From: Symbiodinium natans
Taxonomy: Eukaryota > Sar > Dinophyceae > Suessiales > Symbiodiniaceae
DNA length: 64,000 bases
Direction: 5' to 3'
NCBI GenBank assembly: GCA_905221605.1
Contig: CAJNDS010002585.1
Span: 1 to 64,000 of the forward strand
This document shows, piece by piece, positions 9,152 through 21,607 of the stretch; positions within the stretch are counted from its first letter, which is position 1; every line of letters starts with the position of its first letter. The notes beneath the pieces were generated by a model. It saw nothing but the letters and a program-made list of their open reading frames with translations. It had not been told where the DNA came from and ran no database searches. The position numbers and the translations under genes are program-made.

Positions 9152-9532
9152 GCGCCCCTTCACTCTATGCACTTAACTCTGTGCACTTCACTCTATGCAC
9201 TTAACTCTATGCACTTGACTCTATGCACTTCACTCTATGTACTTAACTCTATGCACTTCACTCTATGCTTTCACTCTATGCACGTGACTCTATGCACTTG
9301 GCTCTATGCACTTGACTCTATGCACTTGACGCTATGCGCTTGACCCTATGCACTTGACGCTATGCGCTTGACCCTATGCACTTGACTTTATAACTTGCCT
9401 CTATGCACTTCACTCTATGTACCTAACTCGGCACTTGACTCTATGCGCTCGACTCTATGCACTTCACTCTATGCACTTAACTCTATGCACTTGACTCTAT
9501 GCACTTCACTCTACGCACTTCACTCTATGTTG
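9152..9532. repeat. 14-bp minisatellite
   Basis: The unit is ACTCTATGCACTTN, about 27 copies, with CTATGCGC and TGTACC variants. The last base alternates A, G or C. Its 42-bp translation period makes repeating MHLTLCTSLYALNS-like frames that are not genes. Confidence 0.92.
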
Positions 9533-9574
9533 TTGGGTCAGAGGGCTCCGCACGGAAGAACCCTTCGTGATGCT

Positions 9575-10400
9575 TTCTGGAAAACCAAAAAAAACAACAG
9601 AAACCAAGAAACACCAATAGAAAAACTGAACCAAGAAAAACCCGAACAAACCGAAAAAAAAATAGAAAAGCAAAAAAAACAATGAACATCAAGAAAAACC
9701 AATACAAACAACAAAAAACAATAGAAACAAACGAAAACCAGTGAAAAAAGAAAACCACTAGAAAACCAGTAACAATCAATGGAAAATCAATAGAAGCCAA
9801 GAAGAAACCAATCAAAACCAATAGAAAACGAATTAAAAAAAACAAATAAACACAATAGAACACCAATAAAAACAATAGAAAACCAATAAAACCAATAGAG
9901 AACCATCAAAGAACAACAGAGAACCAAAAGAAAACCAATAGAAAACCGGTTGGGGAGGGACCAAAAACAATAGGAAACTAATAAAAAACAACAGAATTAT
10001 TGGTTTTCTATTGGTTTTTCTTGGCTTTACATTGGTTTCGTATTGGCTTTCTATTGGTTTTCTATTGGTTCCCTATTGGTTTTTACTGGTTCTATTGGTT
10101 GTTATTGGTTTTCTATTGGTTCTTATGGGTTCCCTTTTTTTTTATTGGTTTCATGTTGGTTTTCTATTGGTTTTTGTTTGTTTTCTGTTGGTTTTTCTAT
10201 TGGTATTCATTGCTTCTTATTTGTTTCTATTGGTTTTCTATTGGTGTTTTTTTGTTTTATTGGTTTTCTATTGGTTTCTGTTGGTTTTTATTGGTTTTCT
10301 ATTGGCTTTTGCTGGTTTTGATTGGTTTTCTATTGGTTTTGTACTGGTTTGCCTATTGGTTTTAATCGGTTTTCTATTGGTTTTTTTATTGTATTGTAAA
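9575..10400. repeat. inverted pair of 11-bp minisatellite arrays
   Basis: The left arm (about 9575-9990) is built from AAAACCAATAG-like units. The right arm (about 9993-10400) is built from the reverse complement, CTATTGGTTTT. The strand switch is near 9993 (CAGAATTATTGGTTTTC). The two arms are similar in length (about 400 bp each) and equally degenerate. The whole is a large imperfect palindrome with no protein-coding interpretation. Confidence 0.88.
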
Positions 10401-10479
10401 AGCTTAAAGTTTGTTGTTTTTGTTTTTTTTTTCTCCTCTTAAGCCCTGGAGGCAGGCTATTTTAAACATAGAGGCTTCC

Positions 10480-13400
10480 TTGGTTTCCGCCCCCCGCCCC
10501 GCACGTTCGTGTGTGCTTGTGGGCATGTGTGTGTGTTGCATCGACAAGTGCACCCATCATCATCATCCTCTGCGTGCACACATCGAAGAATGTGCTTGCG
10601 TGCGCTACCATCCAGGTGTGAAGACGAGTGCACGAGCCCGCGCATGGATGTGTGTGCGTGCGTGCAAGTAGTTTTTTTTTTAAGTAGGTTTTTCATGTGT
10701 TAAAACGGATGCACACGCTCTTGCGGGCATGAAACGTATATGCATGTGCTCAGGCGCGCATTCACATGCACAACACAGAATGTTGACAGGTGTTTGTGCA
10801 ACCTGCATGTCATCATGTCTGTCAACGACAAAGAACATGCGTATGTGCGTGTGTCGACTGCCTCATCAAAGGTATGGATCCGTGCATGCGGACTCGCGTG
10901 TTTGTTAATGCAAATCAGCAGACGCACACTTCTGCGCGTGTATGGCTGTGTGATGCTGTAAGCGTGTGCATGCGAACGTGCATGTGTGAGCACGCGTGTG
11001 CGCGCCTGCATGCATGCGCACGTTCACGTTTTCTAAATTGTTTTTGGACACACAGACGTGTGTGTTTTTTGTTTGTGTTTTGGGACAAAACTTGTGTGTA
11101 TGGTGCCCGATCACGTCTGCGTGTGCGTGCCCGTTTATGGAATTATGTGTGCGCACGTGTGCACATCTGTACAGTGTGTGTGTGTAATGGCGTGTACATG
11201 CATGTCAGCTGCACAGGGTGCGTGCACATGCGCGTGCAAACCACTCACCATATCACACCGTGCATGAACATTCGCTCCTGCACGTAAATGCATCCGTCCG
11301 CGAGCGTGTTTGTACATCTGCATGCGTGCTCTTTTTGTATGTGTGCGTGCGCACACCTGCACACATCCGGGTGTGAAGACGCGCACATGCATATGACGCG
11401 TGTGTGTGGGTGTGACAAACTTCTTTGACGTCGCGCGGGATGCTTTTTGTTCATTTTGTGCAGCAGTGAAGGCATTGAACCAAGATGATTGGTCAAAGTC
11501 TCGAATGATTCGAAGATTGACGTGACATCTTGCTCAATCGCAGTTTGGCACAATGTTCTTTTGCCTGCTCCTCCAAGAGGCCGCCTACGGGCATGCAGGA
11601 CTTACTTACAGACTTACTAACTGATGCACGTGTGCGTGCCGGCATGACATGTATGTGCGTGCATACAGGAAAGTCATGGAAAGTGCGTGCGTGTACAGGC
11701 GTGCACGTGTGGACACGCCCATGGTTGCGTTTCGTGTGTGTGTGTGCGAAATTGTGCGAATGTGTGCGATGTGAATAAGAACACGTAACGGTGGTGTGAT
11801 ACACGGTGTGATACAACTCGTGCGCATGCCTGCACGCTTGTGTGAATATGCGTGCGCACACGAGGGGATTTATAGACTAAAACGCATTCCGTGTGCGTGC
11901 AAACCTGAAATGTCTGAGCATGTCATCATGTCTGTCAACGACAAAGGACATGCGTGTGCGCGCATCTCGCATGCCTCATCATTTGCATGGACTGTGCACG
12001 ATCTGACACGGACAAAACAGGTATGGCCACGGGATGGCAGCCACAAGTGGCTTGGATTGCAAGCATGTGCCTGCATGCTTGTGTGTGCAAGCCACCACCT
12101 GCCTTCAGGCTTAGAAGAAGGCATTGTGCAAGTGTGCGGGCATGCGTGGTTGAGTGTGCGTGCGTACGCGAACCGGAACAAGCATGTGCGTGCACAAACG
12201 TACATGTGCACGTGCGACGTGCGTGCGTGCATGTATGTGTTGTGCCCTTCCGAGCCCATCTGCAGATGCATTTTCACATTGAAGGGGTGTACGTGTGCTC
12301 GTGCACCTCAGCAAGTGCGTGCGTGGCGATTTTTTATGTGCCTGCACATCCCTGTGTGCGTGCACGTCCATCGGTGTATACGGAATGGAAATTATTGCTT
12401 CGTAACAGGTTTGGTCTACCACCCGGATTAGATTGGAGTTTATCTTGGCATGAGCTTTTGCGCAGCTGGAACCTGGAACCAACGGGTACGCAACTTCAGC
12501 GGTCGGGGAAGTGCCTGCGGCAATATTGAACGATCATCATGTCGGACGCCTTCTTTCGAGCAGATGGGTCAAACATGCCCTTGACTGGTCCTAGTTTGTG
12601 CGCTTGGCCGGCCTCGTACTGGATGTGTTCGACATTTGAAACGAGAACCAGGGGCAAGATGCAATCAATGTTTCTTACCTTCGTACAGCAGTGAAGATTG
12701 TTCGGCCCATCGTGCGCGACAGCATCCGTATGCGTGCACGTGCAAGCACGTGTGAGTGTGCGTACACGGTTTCACGTGACTTGCACTTTGTCTTGTGCGT
12801 GTATGTGTTTCGGAGAACGCCGCGTGCTCGCCCATACATCTGCATGTGTGCATGTGCGTTGTGTTTATGAGCATGTGTGTGCATGTGCGCGTGCATGTAT
12901 GCGTGCTCATGTGCTTGCATGCGCATGTACGTGCAGGTGCATGCGGATGCGTCCATTCACGCACATGCATGCGTGCTCCGTCTCGCGCACGCGGGCGCGC
13001 ACACACGTGTGAATGCGTGTGTTGTTTGTGTGTGTGTGTGTGTGCATCTCTACAATTCTGTACATGTGCGTGCACCCTGAAAAATGTTACATATGTACAA
13101 AACATGTGTTCATATACTTATATATGTATGTGGTAAGTCTGTCGCCTGTATGCCCGAAGGTGGCCCTTAAAGGGCACGTATCAAGTCAGTACACATGAGT
13201 GTGCGCCTGCACCTGCACACGCGTGCCTTCATGTTGGTGTGTGCACGCGGATGCGCATGAATGTGGGCAGGTGGACATCGGCAGATTCGTGGCACGCACG
13301 TGCGCACGTGGGTGTGTGTTATGTGCACATTTGCTGCGCGTGTCTGCGAATCCTGCGTGTGCGGGCACGTAAGTATGTGCATGTGTGGGCGCGTGCGCGC

Positions 13401-13735
13401 GCGCCATGTGTCTTGGTGCACATTTGTCTCTATTTAAATGCGTCCGCGTGTGCACGCATCTGCGTGGCCGTGCGCGTGCTCTTAGTTGAATGCGTGTGTG
13501 TGCGTGTGCATGCGTGCGTGGGTGCGCGTGGGTGCCAGCGTGCCTGCGCGCTGCGTGCGTAACTGGGTGCGCGCGCGCACGCGCGGGTGTGTGTGCCTGT
13601 CGTGTGTAGGTGTAAGAATGTGTGTAGGGGTGTGCAAGTGTGCGTGTCTGTGTGTGTGTGTGTGTGGAGGGTCTGTGTGGTATGTTATGCGTGTATGCCT
13701 CGGCATTTGCATATGCGTGCCTGCACGTAACAGTG
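10480..13735. repeat. 3.2-kb TG-rich alternating purine-pyrimidine region
   Basis: Dense GTGTGC, GCGTGCATG and CACACG words run throughout, with few stretches of normal composition (about 11450-11600 and 12400-12700). Alternating purine-pyrimidine runs can adopt Z-form DNA. All open frames here are Cys/His/Val-rich by-products. A diverged duplication is embedded (10806-10842 and 11919-11955). Confidence 0.85.
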
Positions 13736-14205
13736 TGTGTTTGCCCCTAAACTCGCCTAAACTTCATGAGGTGCTGAAACTCCCTTAAAGTATCGAAGAT
13801 CTTCGAAACTCTTGTGTAATATTCTTAACTTCTTGAGGTCCCTAAACTCCCTTAGAATCTCTCTGAGCTTCTTGAGGCAGCTGAACTTCCTTTAACAACT
13901 CCCTTTCAAAGTCTCGAAGCTCTTGAGGCTTTTTGCAGCCCTGAAAGCTTCTGAGCTTCTTGTGGCTCCCAAACTTCCTTCAAAGTCCCCTACTTTTTCT
14001 TCAGGAAATTCTCTTTAACTTCGTAGAGACTCATTCTAGGGCCCCAGGCCGTTCAAGTGTTTGAGTAATTTGAGGCCCGTAAGCCCCTCTAGTTCTCCAG
14101 GCCCCTTAAGACAGACTACTCTCTTGAGCTTCGCCCCCCCGCAAGCCTCTAAGCCGAGGCCTCCCAAGCCTTTGAGGCACCTGAGGCCCCTAAGCTCTTC
14201 TAAGG
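13736..14205. repeat. degenerate CTTGAGG/CCCTAAACTCC repeat region
   Basis: Loosely repeated words such as CTTCTTGAGG, CCTAAACTCCC and GAGGCCCCTAAG recur at roughly 20-50 bp spacing. No clear period and no supported gene. Confidence 0.5.
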
Positions 14206-16680
14206 ATGTGAAGAACTCATGCGTGTCGTTGGTTTTTCGCGCAAAAATGAAATCCCTACATCCTTGCAAGCACTCGTACATGTTGTCATGTTTTTCTCGC
14301 GGGGAGGGGCAAGCTCTGACAAAAAACCCACGCCCTTGCTCGTGCGTGTCGTGATGTTGTGGACAAGAGGATGCGAAGCCCTTGCAAGGCACTCGTACAT
14401 GTGGTCGTGTTTTGCGCGCGAGGAGAGTCAAGCTCCTGCGATATCTCTTGAAGACGAAAAAGGAATCCTTTCTTCGAGTGTTTCGACAGGGGAAGGGTGG
14501 GCTCCCGAGATGTCTCGTGAAAAACGACATTTTCGATTTCTTTGCGAGCAGGGAGGTGCGAGCTTCTAAACATGAAACAGAATCCTACACGTCCTACACC
14601 CTTGCAAGCACTGGTGCGGGTCGTCGTGTTTTTCGAGCCGCGAGATGTCCCGGGATGCCTCGTAAGAAAAGGACAGGAACCATCTCGTGCCGTCGTGTCT
14701 TTTCGAGCGGGGCTGAGCTGTCTCGTAAAGATGGACCAGAATCCTACACCCTTGCAAGCCCTCGTGCGTGTCGTCGCGTGTTTTTCAAGGGTGGAGGGGC
14801 GAGCTCCTGAGATGTTGGGAGGGGCAAGCTCCTGAGATGTCGGGAGGGGCGAGCTCCCGAGATGTCTCGTGAACATGATAGGAAATATGAACCTTTGCAA
14901 GCACTCGTTCGTGTCGTGAAGGAAGGGGCAAGCTCCCGAGATGTTTCGGTGAACAAGACAGGAACACAATAAACCTTTGCAAGCACTCGTGCGCGCCGTC
15001 GTGTCTTTTCGAGCGGGGCTGAGATGTCTCGTAAAGATGGACCAGAATCCTACACCCTTGCAAGCCCTCGTGCGTGTCGTCGCGTGTTTTTCAAGGGTGG
15101 AGGGGCGAGCTCCTGAGATGTCGGGAGGGGCAAGCTCCTGAGATGTCGGGAGGGGCGAGCTCCCGAGATGTCTCGTGAACATGATAGGAAATATGAACCT
15201 TTGCAAGCACTCGTTCGTGTCGTGAGGGAAGGGGCAAGCTCCCGAGATGTCTCGGTGAACAAGACAGGAACACAATAAACCCTTTGCAAACACTTGTGCG
15301 CGCCGTCGTGTCTTCTCGACCGGGGCTGAGATGTCTCGTAAAGATGGACCAGAATCCTACACCCTTGCAAGCCCTCGTGCGTGTCGTCGCGTGTTTTTCA
15401 AGGGTGGAGGGGCGAGCTCCTGAGATGTCGGGAGGGGCAAGCTCCTGAGATGTCGGGAGGGGCGAGCTCCCGAGATGTCTCGTGAACATGATAGGAAATA
15501 TGAACCTTTGCAAGCACTCGTTCGTGTCGTGAGGGAAGGGGCAAGCTCCCGAGATGTCTCGGTGAACAAGACAGGAACACAATGAACCTTTGCAAGCACT
15601 CGTGCGCGCCGTCGTGTCTTTTCGACCGGGGCTGAGATGTCTCGTAAAGATGGACCAGAATCCTACACCCTTGCAAGCCCTCGTGCGTGTCGTCGCGTGT
15701 TTTTCAAGGGTGGAGGGGCGAGCTCCTGAGATGTAGGGAGGGGCGAGCTCCCGAGATGTCTCGTGAAAATGATAGGACATGTGAACCTCTGCAAGCACTC
15801 GTTCTTGTCGTGAGGGAAGGGGCAAGCTCCCGAGATGTCTCGGTGAACAAGACAGGAACAATAGCCCTTTGCAAGCACTCGTGCGCGCCGTCGTGCCTTT
15901 TCGAGCGGGGCTGAGCTGTCTCGTAAAGATGGACTAGAATCCTACACCCTCGCAAGCGCTCGTGCGTGTCGTCAAATGTTTTTCAAGGGTGGAGGGGCGA
16001 GCTCCCGAGATGTCTCGTGAACATGATAGGAAATATGAACCTTTGCAAGCACTCGTTCGTGTCGTGAGGGAAGGGGCAAGCTCCCGAGATGTCTCGGTGA
16101 ACAAGACAGGAACACAATAAACCTTTGCAAGCACTCGTGCGCGCCGTCGTGTCTTTTCGACCGGGGCTGAGATGTCTCGTAAAGATGGACCAGAATCCTA
16201 CACCCTTGCAAGCCCTCGTGCGTGTCGTCGCGTGTTTTTCAAGGGTGGAGGGGCGAGCTCCTGAGATGTAGGGAGGGGCGAGCTCCCGAGATGTCTCGTG
16301 AAAATGATAGGACATGTGAACCTCTGCAAGCACTCGTTCTTGTCGTGAGGGAAGGGGCAAGCTCCCGAGATGTCTCGGTGAACAAGACAGGAACACAATA
16401 AACCTTTGCAAGCACTCGTGCGCGTCGTGTCTTTTCGAGCGGGGCTGAGATGTCTCGTAAAGATGGACCAGAATCCTACACCCTTGCAAGCGCTCGTGCG
16501 TGTCGTCACGTGGTTTTCAATGGTGGAGGGGCGAGCTCCTGAGATGTCTCGTGAATATGACACGAAAAATGAACCTCTTCAAGCCCTCGTACGCTTCGTC
16601 GTTCCGGGCGGGAAGGGGCAAGCTCTCGAAACGTCTCGCAAAAATGAAACAGAATCCGCGCGTCGTCGTGTGTTTCGCGT
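14206..16680. repeat. higher-order tandem repeat, 253-307-bp units
   Basis: The marker GAACCTYTGCAAGCACTCGT falls at 14889, 15195, 15502, 15783, 16037 and 16318, with a variant at 16571. Spacings are 306, 307, 281, 254, 281 and 253 bp. The differences are multiples of about 26 bp and come from the number of GAGCTCCTGAGATGTCGGGA modules per unit (3, 3, 3, 2, 1, 2, 1). Each unit also contains about three diverged CTTGCAAGCNCTCGTGCG sub-blocks. The part before 14750 is an older, more degenerate version. Confidence 0.9.
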
Positions 16681-16699
16681 GGATCCTCAACCTCAATTG

Positions 16700-17600
16700 A
16701 AACTGAACCGGAACTTAAACTTATTCTACCTCATGTCGCGGCTATACGCCTCCTTCGACTTCCGGGGGGCTTGGGGTTTCGAAACAGTCTTGCAGACGAC
16801 TTTGGCTGCTGCAACAGTTTCTCCCAAGCGCTTTTTGTTAGCCTCTGTGCCATGTCCAGGGTGACATTTTGTCATCCCTGCGGCCTCGGATGTCAGGGTG
16901 AAACGTAACACGAAACTCACGAAATGCCAGATTGCCTTGACTGATGGCCTGGCAGGTTGCAGCCCTGAGCTGCTACTCGAAGGCAGTGCAAATTCCTGGC
17001 CCAGGGCTGCTGGGCAGCTTTCGAAGCTCTCCACCGCGGCCTGCAGAGGGTGATTTCTTTTTTGTTTCAATCGCAGCTTGGGGCCGGTGTCTTTGTGCAG
17101 TGGGTTTGGGGGCTTACCGGAAGGAATACAGTGTATAGGAGACATCATGGCAAATTACGGCTAGCGATACAGTGCTTGAGTATATTGTACAGCATACTGC
17201 AGAGTACACTTTGGTAAACACTGTGTTGCCCATTTCGGCACAACATCTGCACACCCCAAACCCCTCCTGGTTTTCTGCGATGGGCTGACAGCCGTCCTCT
17301 GTCTTCTGTTTGTGAAACGAACCCAAAGGTTCAAGAAAGGCATGAAGACATATGAAGACCTCACCGAATATTCAACACAACGGCTGGATCCGTCATCCCT
17401 GGTACTCACGCAACCCGGGCCCCTCTGAGGTTGAAGGCCGAACCTTGGGAGCTCAGAAATTCAGAAACTTCTGCAACACATTGCAACACCAAACTTTACC
17501 GGGGCATATGGGGCTTCATGTAGCGCTTCTTTTGTACTACCTTGTATAGTATGCGCATTGCTTCCTGAATGCAAGTCTCGAGCCCCAGGGCTGCTGTAAC
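16700..17600. other. mostly single-copy stretch with two dispersed repeats
   Basis: Contains a GGGTGACATTTTGTCATCCC repeat (16857-16915) and a segment at 16960-17065 also found near 60585-60675. On the minus strand 16726-17148 is open for 140 codons and includes LQAAVESFESCPAALGQE. TACTG/CAGTA-rich words lie at 17170-17215. No gene can be assigned. Confidence 0.4.
16857..16915. repeat. dispersed GGGTGACA repeat, copy 1
   Basis: A near-palindrome GGGTGACATTTTGTCATCCC followed by a CAGGGTGAAACGTAA block. The same two blocks in the same order occur at 30926-30985 with small indels. Confidence 0.65.
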
Positions 17601-17737
17601 TAAAGGCCAGTCACCGCAAAAACAGCAACAGCAAACAACACGCAACACACACCGCCACCGCCGCCGCCACAGCTACCACCACCGCCGCCGCCGCTACCAC
17701 TACCACTACCACTACCACTACCAACAGCAACCGCAAC
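17600..17737. repeat. CAACAG / CCGCCG / CCACTA low-complexity tract
   Basis: Trinucleotide-like runs (CAGCAACAGCAA, CCGCCGCCGC, TACCACTACCAC) lead directly into the first unit of the three-copy repeat. Confidence 0.8.
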
Positions 17738-19900
17738 AAGGACAAGGACAAAGGAAACAGGAAAAAGGACAAGGACAAGGACAAAAGGACAAACAAAAAC
17801 ATCAGCAACAACATCAACATCAGCATCGCCTGGGCATAGAAGCGATGATGTCGTGGCTCAGCGGCCCCACGCTGTCTGTGGCGTTGCGAGGCTGCTGTTG
17901 CGCAAGTAAAGCAGGGTCATGACGACGAAGCTGAACCAGCTGGAGCTGCGGCGCCAAAGGCCCTATCTCCTGGACCATGGCTCCACGCAACTGGATCCTT
18001 CACAGCACCAAAGGCCCTGTCTCATGGACCTTCGCAGTTTGCACATGATGCTGTGCGACTTGCATGCTGCCACTGTTCCCGGCTTGCTGGGCTCCCCGCT
18101 GCGGATGCACAATGCAGGTCATGCCGCATCATGTGACTTCTAACGCGGCTACACCTGTGACGATCGATGCTGCTGCGGCGCGCTGCCGGCAGAGGCCGAT
18201 GGCTTGCAAGTGCAGCTCTGGGAGCTTTGTGGTGCTGGGGTGTCAGTGCTATTTACCCTACACCCTAAACCTTTTTTGAATACTGGGTTCCGGGATGTTC
18301 CGGGCCACTCTCGCCAGCTGCTTGGACCCCACAATCACCGCTGGGACCCTAAACCCTAAACCCTAAACCCTAAACCCTAAACCCTAAACCCTTGAAAGCG
18401 CGGCATGGAACCTGCACGCTGTCACAGGCGCTGGAAGGAGTCTTGGAGAATGCCGACGTTGCCAACAGATGGCAAGGACAAGGACAAGGACAAAGGAAAC
18501 AGGAAAAAGGACAAGGACAAGGACAAAAGGACAAACAAAAACATCAGCAACAACATCAACATCAGCATCGCCTGGGCATAGAAGCGATGATGTCGTGGCT
18601 CAGCGGCCCCACGCTGTCTGTGGCGTTGCGAGGCTGCTGTTGCGCAAGTAAAGCAGGGTCATGACGACGAAGCTGAACCAGCTGGAGCTGCGGCGCCAAA
18701 GGCCCTATCTCATGGACCATGGCTCCACGCAACTGGATCCTTCACAGCACCAAAGGCCCTGTCTCATGGACCTTCGCAGTTTGCACATGATGCTGTGCGA
18801 CTTGCATGCTGCCACTGTTCCCGGCTTGCTGGGCTCCCCGCTGCGGATGCACAATGCAGGTCATGCCGCATCATGTGACTTCTAACGCGGCTACACCTGT
18901 GACGATCGATGCTGCTGCGGCGCGCTGCCGGCAGAGGCCGATGGCTTGCAAGTGCAGCTCTGGGAGCTTTGTGGTGCTGGGGTGTCAGTGCTATTTACCC
19001 TACACCCTAAACCCTTTTTGAATACTGGGTTCCGGGATGTTCCGGGCCACTCTCGCCAGCTGCTTGGACCCCACAATCACCGCTGGGACCCTAAACCCTA
19101 AACCCTAAACCCTTGAAAGCGCGGCATGGAACCTGCACGCTGTCACAGGCGCTGGAAGGAGTCTTGGAGAATGCCGACGTTGCCAACAGATGGCAAGGAC
19201 AAGGACAAGGACAAAGGAAACAGGAAAAAGGACAAGGACAAAAGGACCAACAAAAACATCAGCAACAACATCAACATCAGCATCGCCTGGGCATAGAAGC
19301 GATGATGTCGTGGCTCAGCGGCCCCACGCTGTCTGTGGCGTTGCGAGGCTGCTGTTGCGCAAGTAAAGCAGGGTCATGACGACGAAGCTGAACCAGCTGG
19401 AGCTGCGGCGCCAAAGGCCCTATCTCATGGACCATGGCTCCACGCAACTGGATCCTTCACAGCACCAAAGGCCCTGTCTCATGGACCTTCGCAGTTTGCA
19501 CATGATGCTGTGCGACTTGCATGCTGCCACTGTTCCCGGCTTGCTGGGCTCCCCGCTGCGGATGCACAATGCAGGTCATGCCGCATCATGTGACTTCTAA
19601 CGCGGCTACACCTGTGACGATCGATGCTGCTGCGGCGCGCTGCCGGCAGAGGCCGATGGCTTGCAAGTGCAGCTCTGGGAGCTTTGTGGTGCTGGGGTGT
19701 CAGTGCTATTTACCCTACACCCTAAACCCTTTTTGAATACTGGGTTCCGGGATGTTGCGGGCCACTCTCGCCAGCTGCTTGGACCCCACAATCACCGCTG
19801 GGACCCTAAACCCTAAACCCCTGAAAGCGCGGCATGGAACCTGCACGCTGTCACAGGCGGTGGAAGGAGTCTTGGAGAATGCCGACGTTGCCGGCAGATG
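17738..19900 (+). repeat. three tandem copies of a 715-742-bp unit
   Basis: The anchor ATGACGACGAAGCTGAACCA lies at 17919, 18661 and 19376, giving spacings of 742 and 715. Each unit holds a GACAAG hexamer run, a CAACATCAGCAT run, about 400 bp of normal sequence, and a CCCTAAA block. The 27-bp difference equals three CCCTAAA heptamers (6, 3 and 2 copies in units 1-3) plus one AAGGAC hexamer. A 74-codon frame starting at each anchor is preserved, but the copies are nearly identical, so this gives no evidence of selection. Confidence 0.93.
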
Positions 19901-21607
19901 GCAGGAGCAAAGCCCTAAAGGGCTGACAAAGGGCTGACACGGCTGTAGGGCATAGGCATGTGGAAACATGAAAGGTAGTGAGTAGTAATTATGTTGATGC
20001 AACTAACACGCATGATCATCAAGAGGATGAGGCTTGCGCGAATCATGGACATCAGAAGCCTCTTCCACCTTCACCGGAAAGAAGAGTCGAATCTGGATCA
20101 ACCTTCCAGGCACAGGAACGAAGCCTACCTGAAACTGAAGGAGGACATCTCAGGAGTGTTCTCACGTGCAACCTGTACCGTTGTAGGGCTCTGGATCAGG
20201 CACTCGAGAATTGCGTCTCAGAAGCGCCACGCGCGCAGCATGCAGCCTTGCCAGCGGGCAACAAGCCGGACGATTGACCTGGAATCCGCTGAAGGGTTTT
20301 CAGTGCACGACGGGGGCCGTTCATGTGGACGCAGATGGCGAGGGAGCCAAGCTGTGAGACAAGGAAGCGAACTGGCGACGGAGCTTTCTCCTACGCTTGC
20401 GTCTGCATGTGAAGTGGCTCAGAGAATTCAGAGACAGGTCCGCAGGTCGAACATGCTCTGTTGTAGAAAGTGATCGCCATGATCGCGGCGATTTAAGGCG
20501 CAGGACACACACGTCCGATGTTCGACCGAAACTTTGGCAGCGCCCAACGGGGAGTACAGAGGAGTACGGAGCATGGCAGCTTGCGCACGCTGGACGAAGC
20601 TCTTTCTCATGCATGCTGCAACAGCGACGCTGAGTTTACAGGAGGCAAAGCTCGTGCAACACCCAGCATCGCAGCAGCAAGACGAAGCACGCTTGGGGAA
20701 GCAAACCAGGCACGAGGGCTTCTCCATGCCTGTGAACTCAGGAGCTATCGTAGCCGCAAGGTGTCCTATTTGCGCGAGCATAGCCAGGATCCAGATGCCG
20801 AACTGCGACGTTGGACGGCGGAAAGCGCCTCCCTGATGTTGTGCTGCGAAAGAGACAGAGTAGCATGCTGCTTGCGACCTGCACGTGGCCGTCCTAATCT
20901 GACTTGAATCGGACTTGCCGGTGGCACTGGGCGATCTGCATTGAATTGCAAGACATCCTCAGTCAAAGTGAGCACAAGCAAACGGTACAAGCACAACATC
21001 TGGACAAATACCGCGATGCCTCGCAATATCGTGGCAAGATCGAGACCGGAGCATGGAAGAAAAACAGCGCCGAAACACCGTCGAGTATAGGACCATGCTA
21101 CCTTCGGCGTAGGTGCACCACTAGCAAGGCTGTGTGCAAGGAGTCTGGATGCACTCAGCTTGGACGGAGAACAGCCACTGCCTAAAGGACACAATGGGAG
21201 TGTAGATCGCACGAGCAGGCACAGCCTGCAAGAGCCCACGAGAGCGTGGAGCGAAAGATCTCTGGAGCTCCAGGCCGAGTAGCTAGCGCTCATAAATGCT
21301 CAAGACCACAGGTCAGCAAAAGCGCGGTGCGGATGTCTCACAAGCTTCGCCACGCACCTCTGTGGCGATTACACCTTGGGTGTTGTCACGCAAAGCTTGG
21401 ACTCGATGCGAGAGCTCCAAGCAGTAGTTGCGGGCCTTCCACATAGCATGACCGGAAAAGTTGAAGCTCCTAAGTGTTCTTAACTGGGCTGCGGAATCCA
21501 TGTACAGGGCAAAACTGGTCATGTTTTGCTTTCGGAACCACCTGCTCACCGGCCAGCTGAGTGTGTGCTCGGTTGACGCATCCCTGCTCATGTTGACCTC
21601 ATGTTAA
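19901..21607. other. single-copy stretch with weak open frames
   Basis: Several plus-strand frames of 90-160 codons overlap between 19978 and 20907 (the longest is 19991-20473). One minus-strand frame of 175 codons runs over 20766-21293. None shows a recognisable domain and they conflict with each other. Short exons are possible but cannot be placed. Confidence 0.3.

Noticed and set aside
9143-9685. CRISPR-like array in the 14-bp repeats
   Set aside because: The repeats are directly adjacent without unique spacers, and the genome is eukaryotic.
10000-10442. Phe/Leu/Trp-rich membrane-like frames
   Set aside because: They come from the CTATTGGTTTT minisatellite, with an 11-residue period in all frames.
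14889-16600. CRISPR-like reading of regularly spaced repeats
   Set aside because: The intervening sequences are themselves repeated copies, not unique spacers.
17919-19600. Conserved 74-codon gene repeated three times
   Set aside because: The copies are nearly identical at DNA level through recent tandem duplication, so conservation does not indicate coding function.
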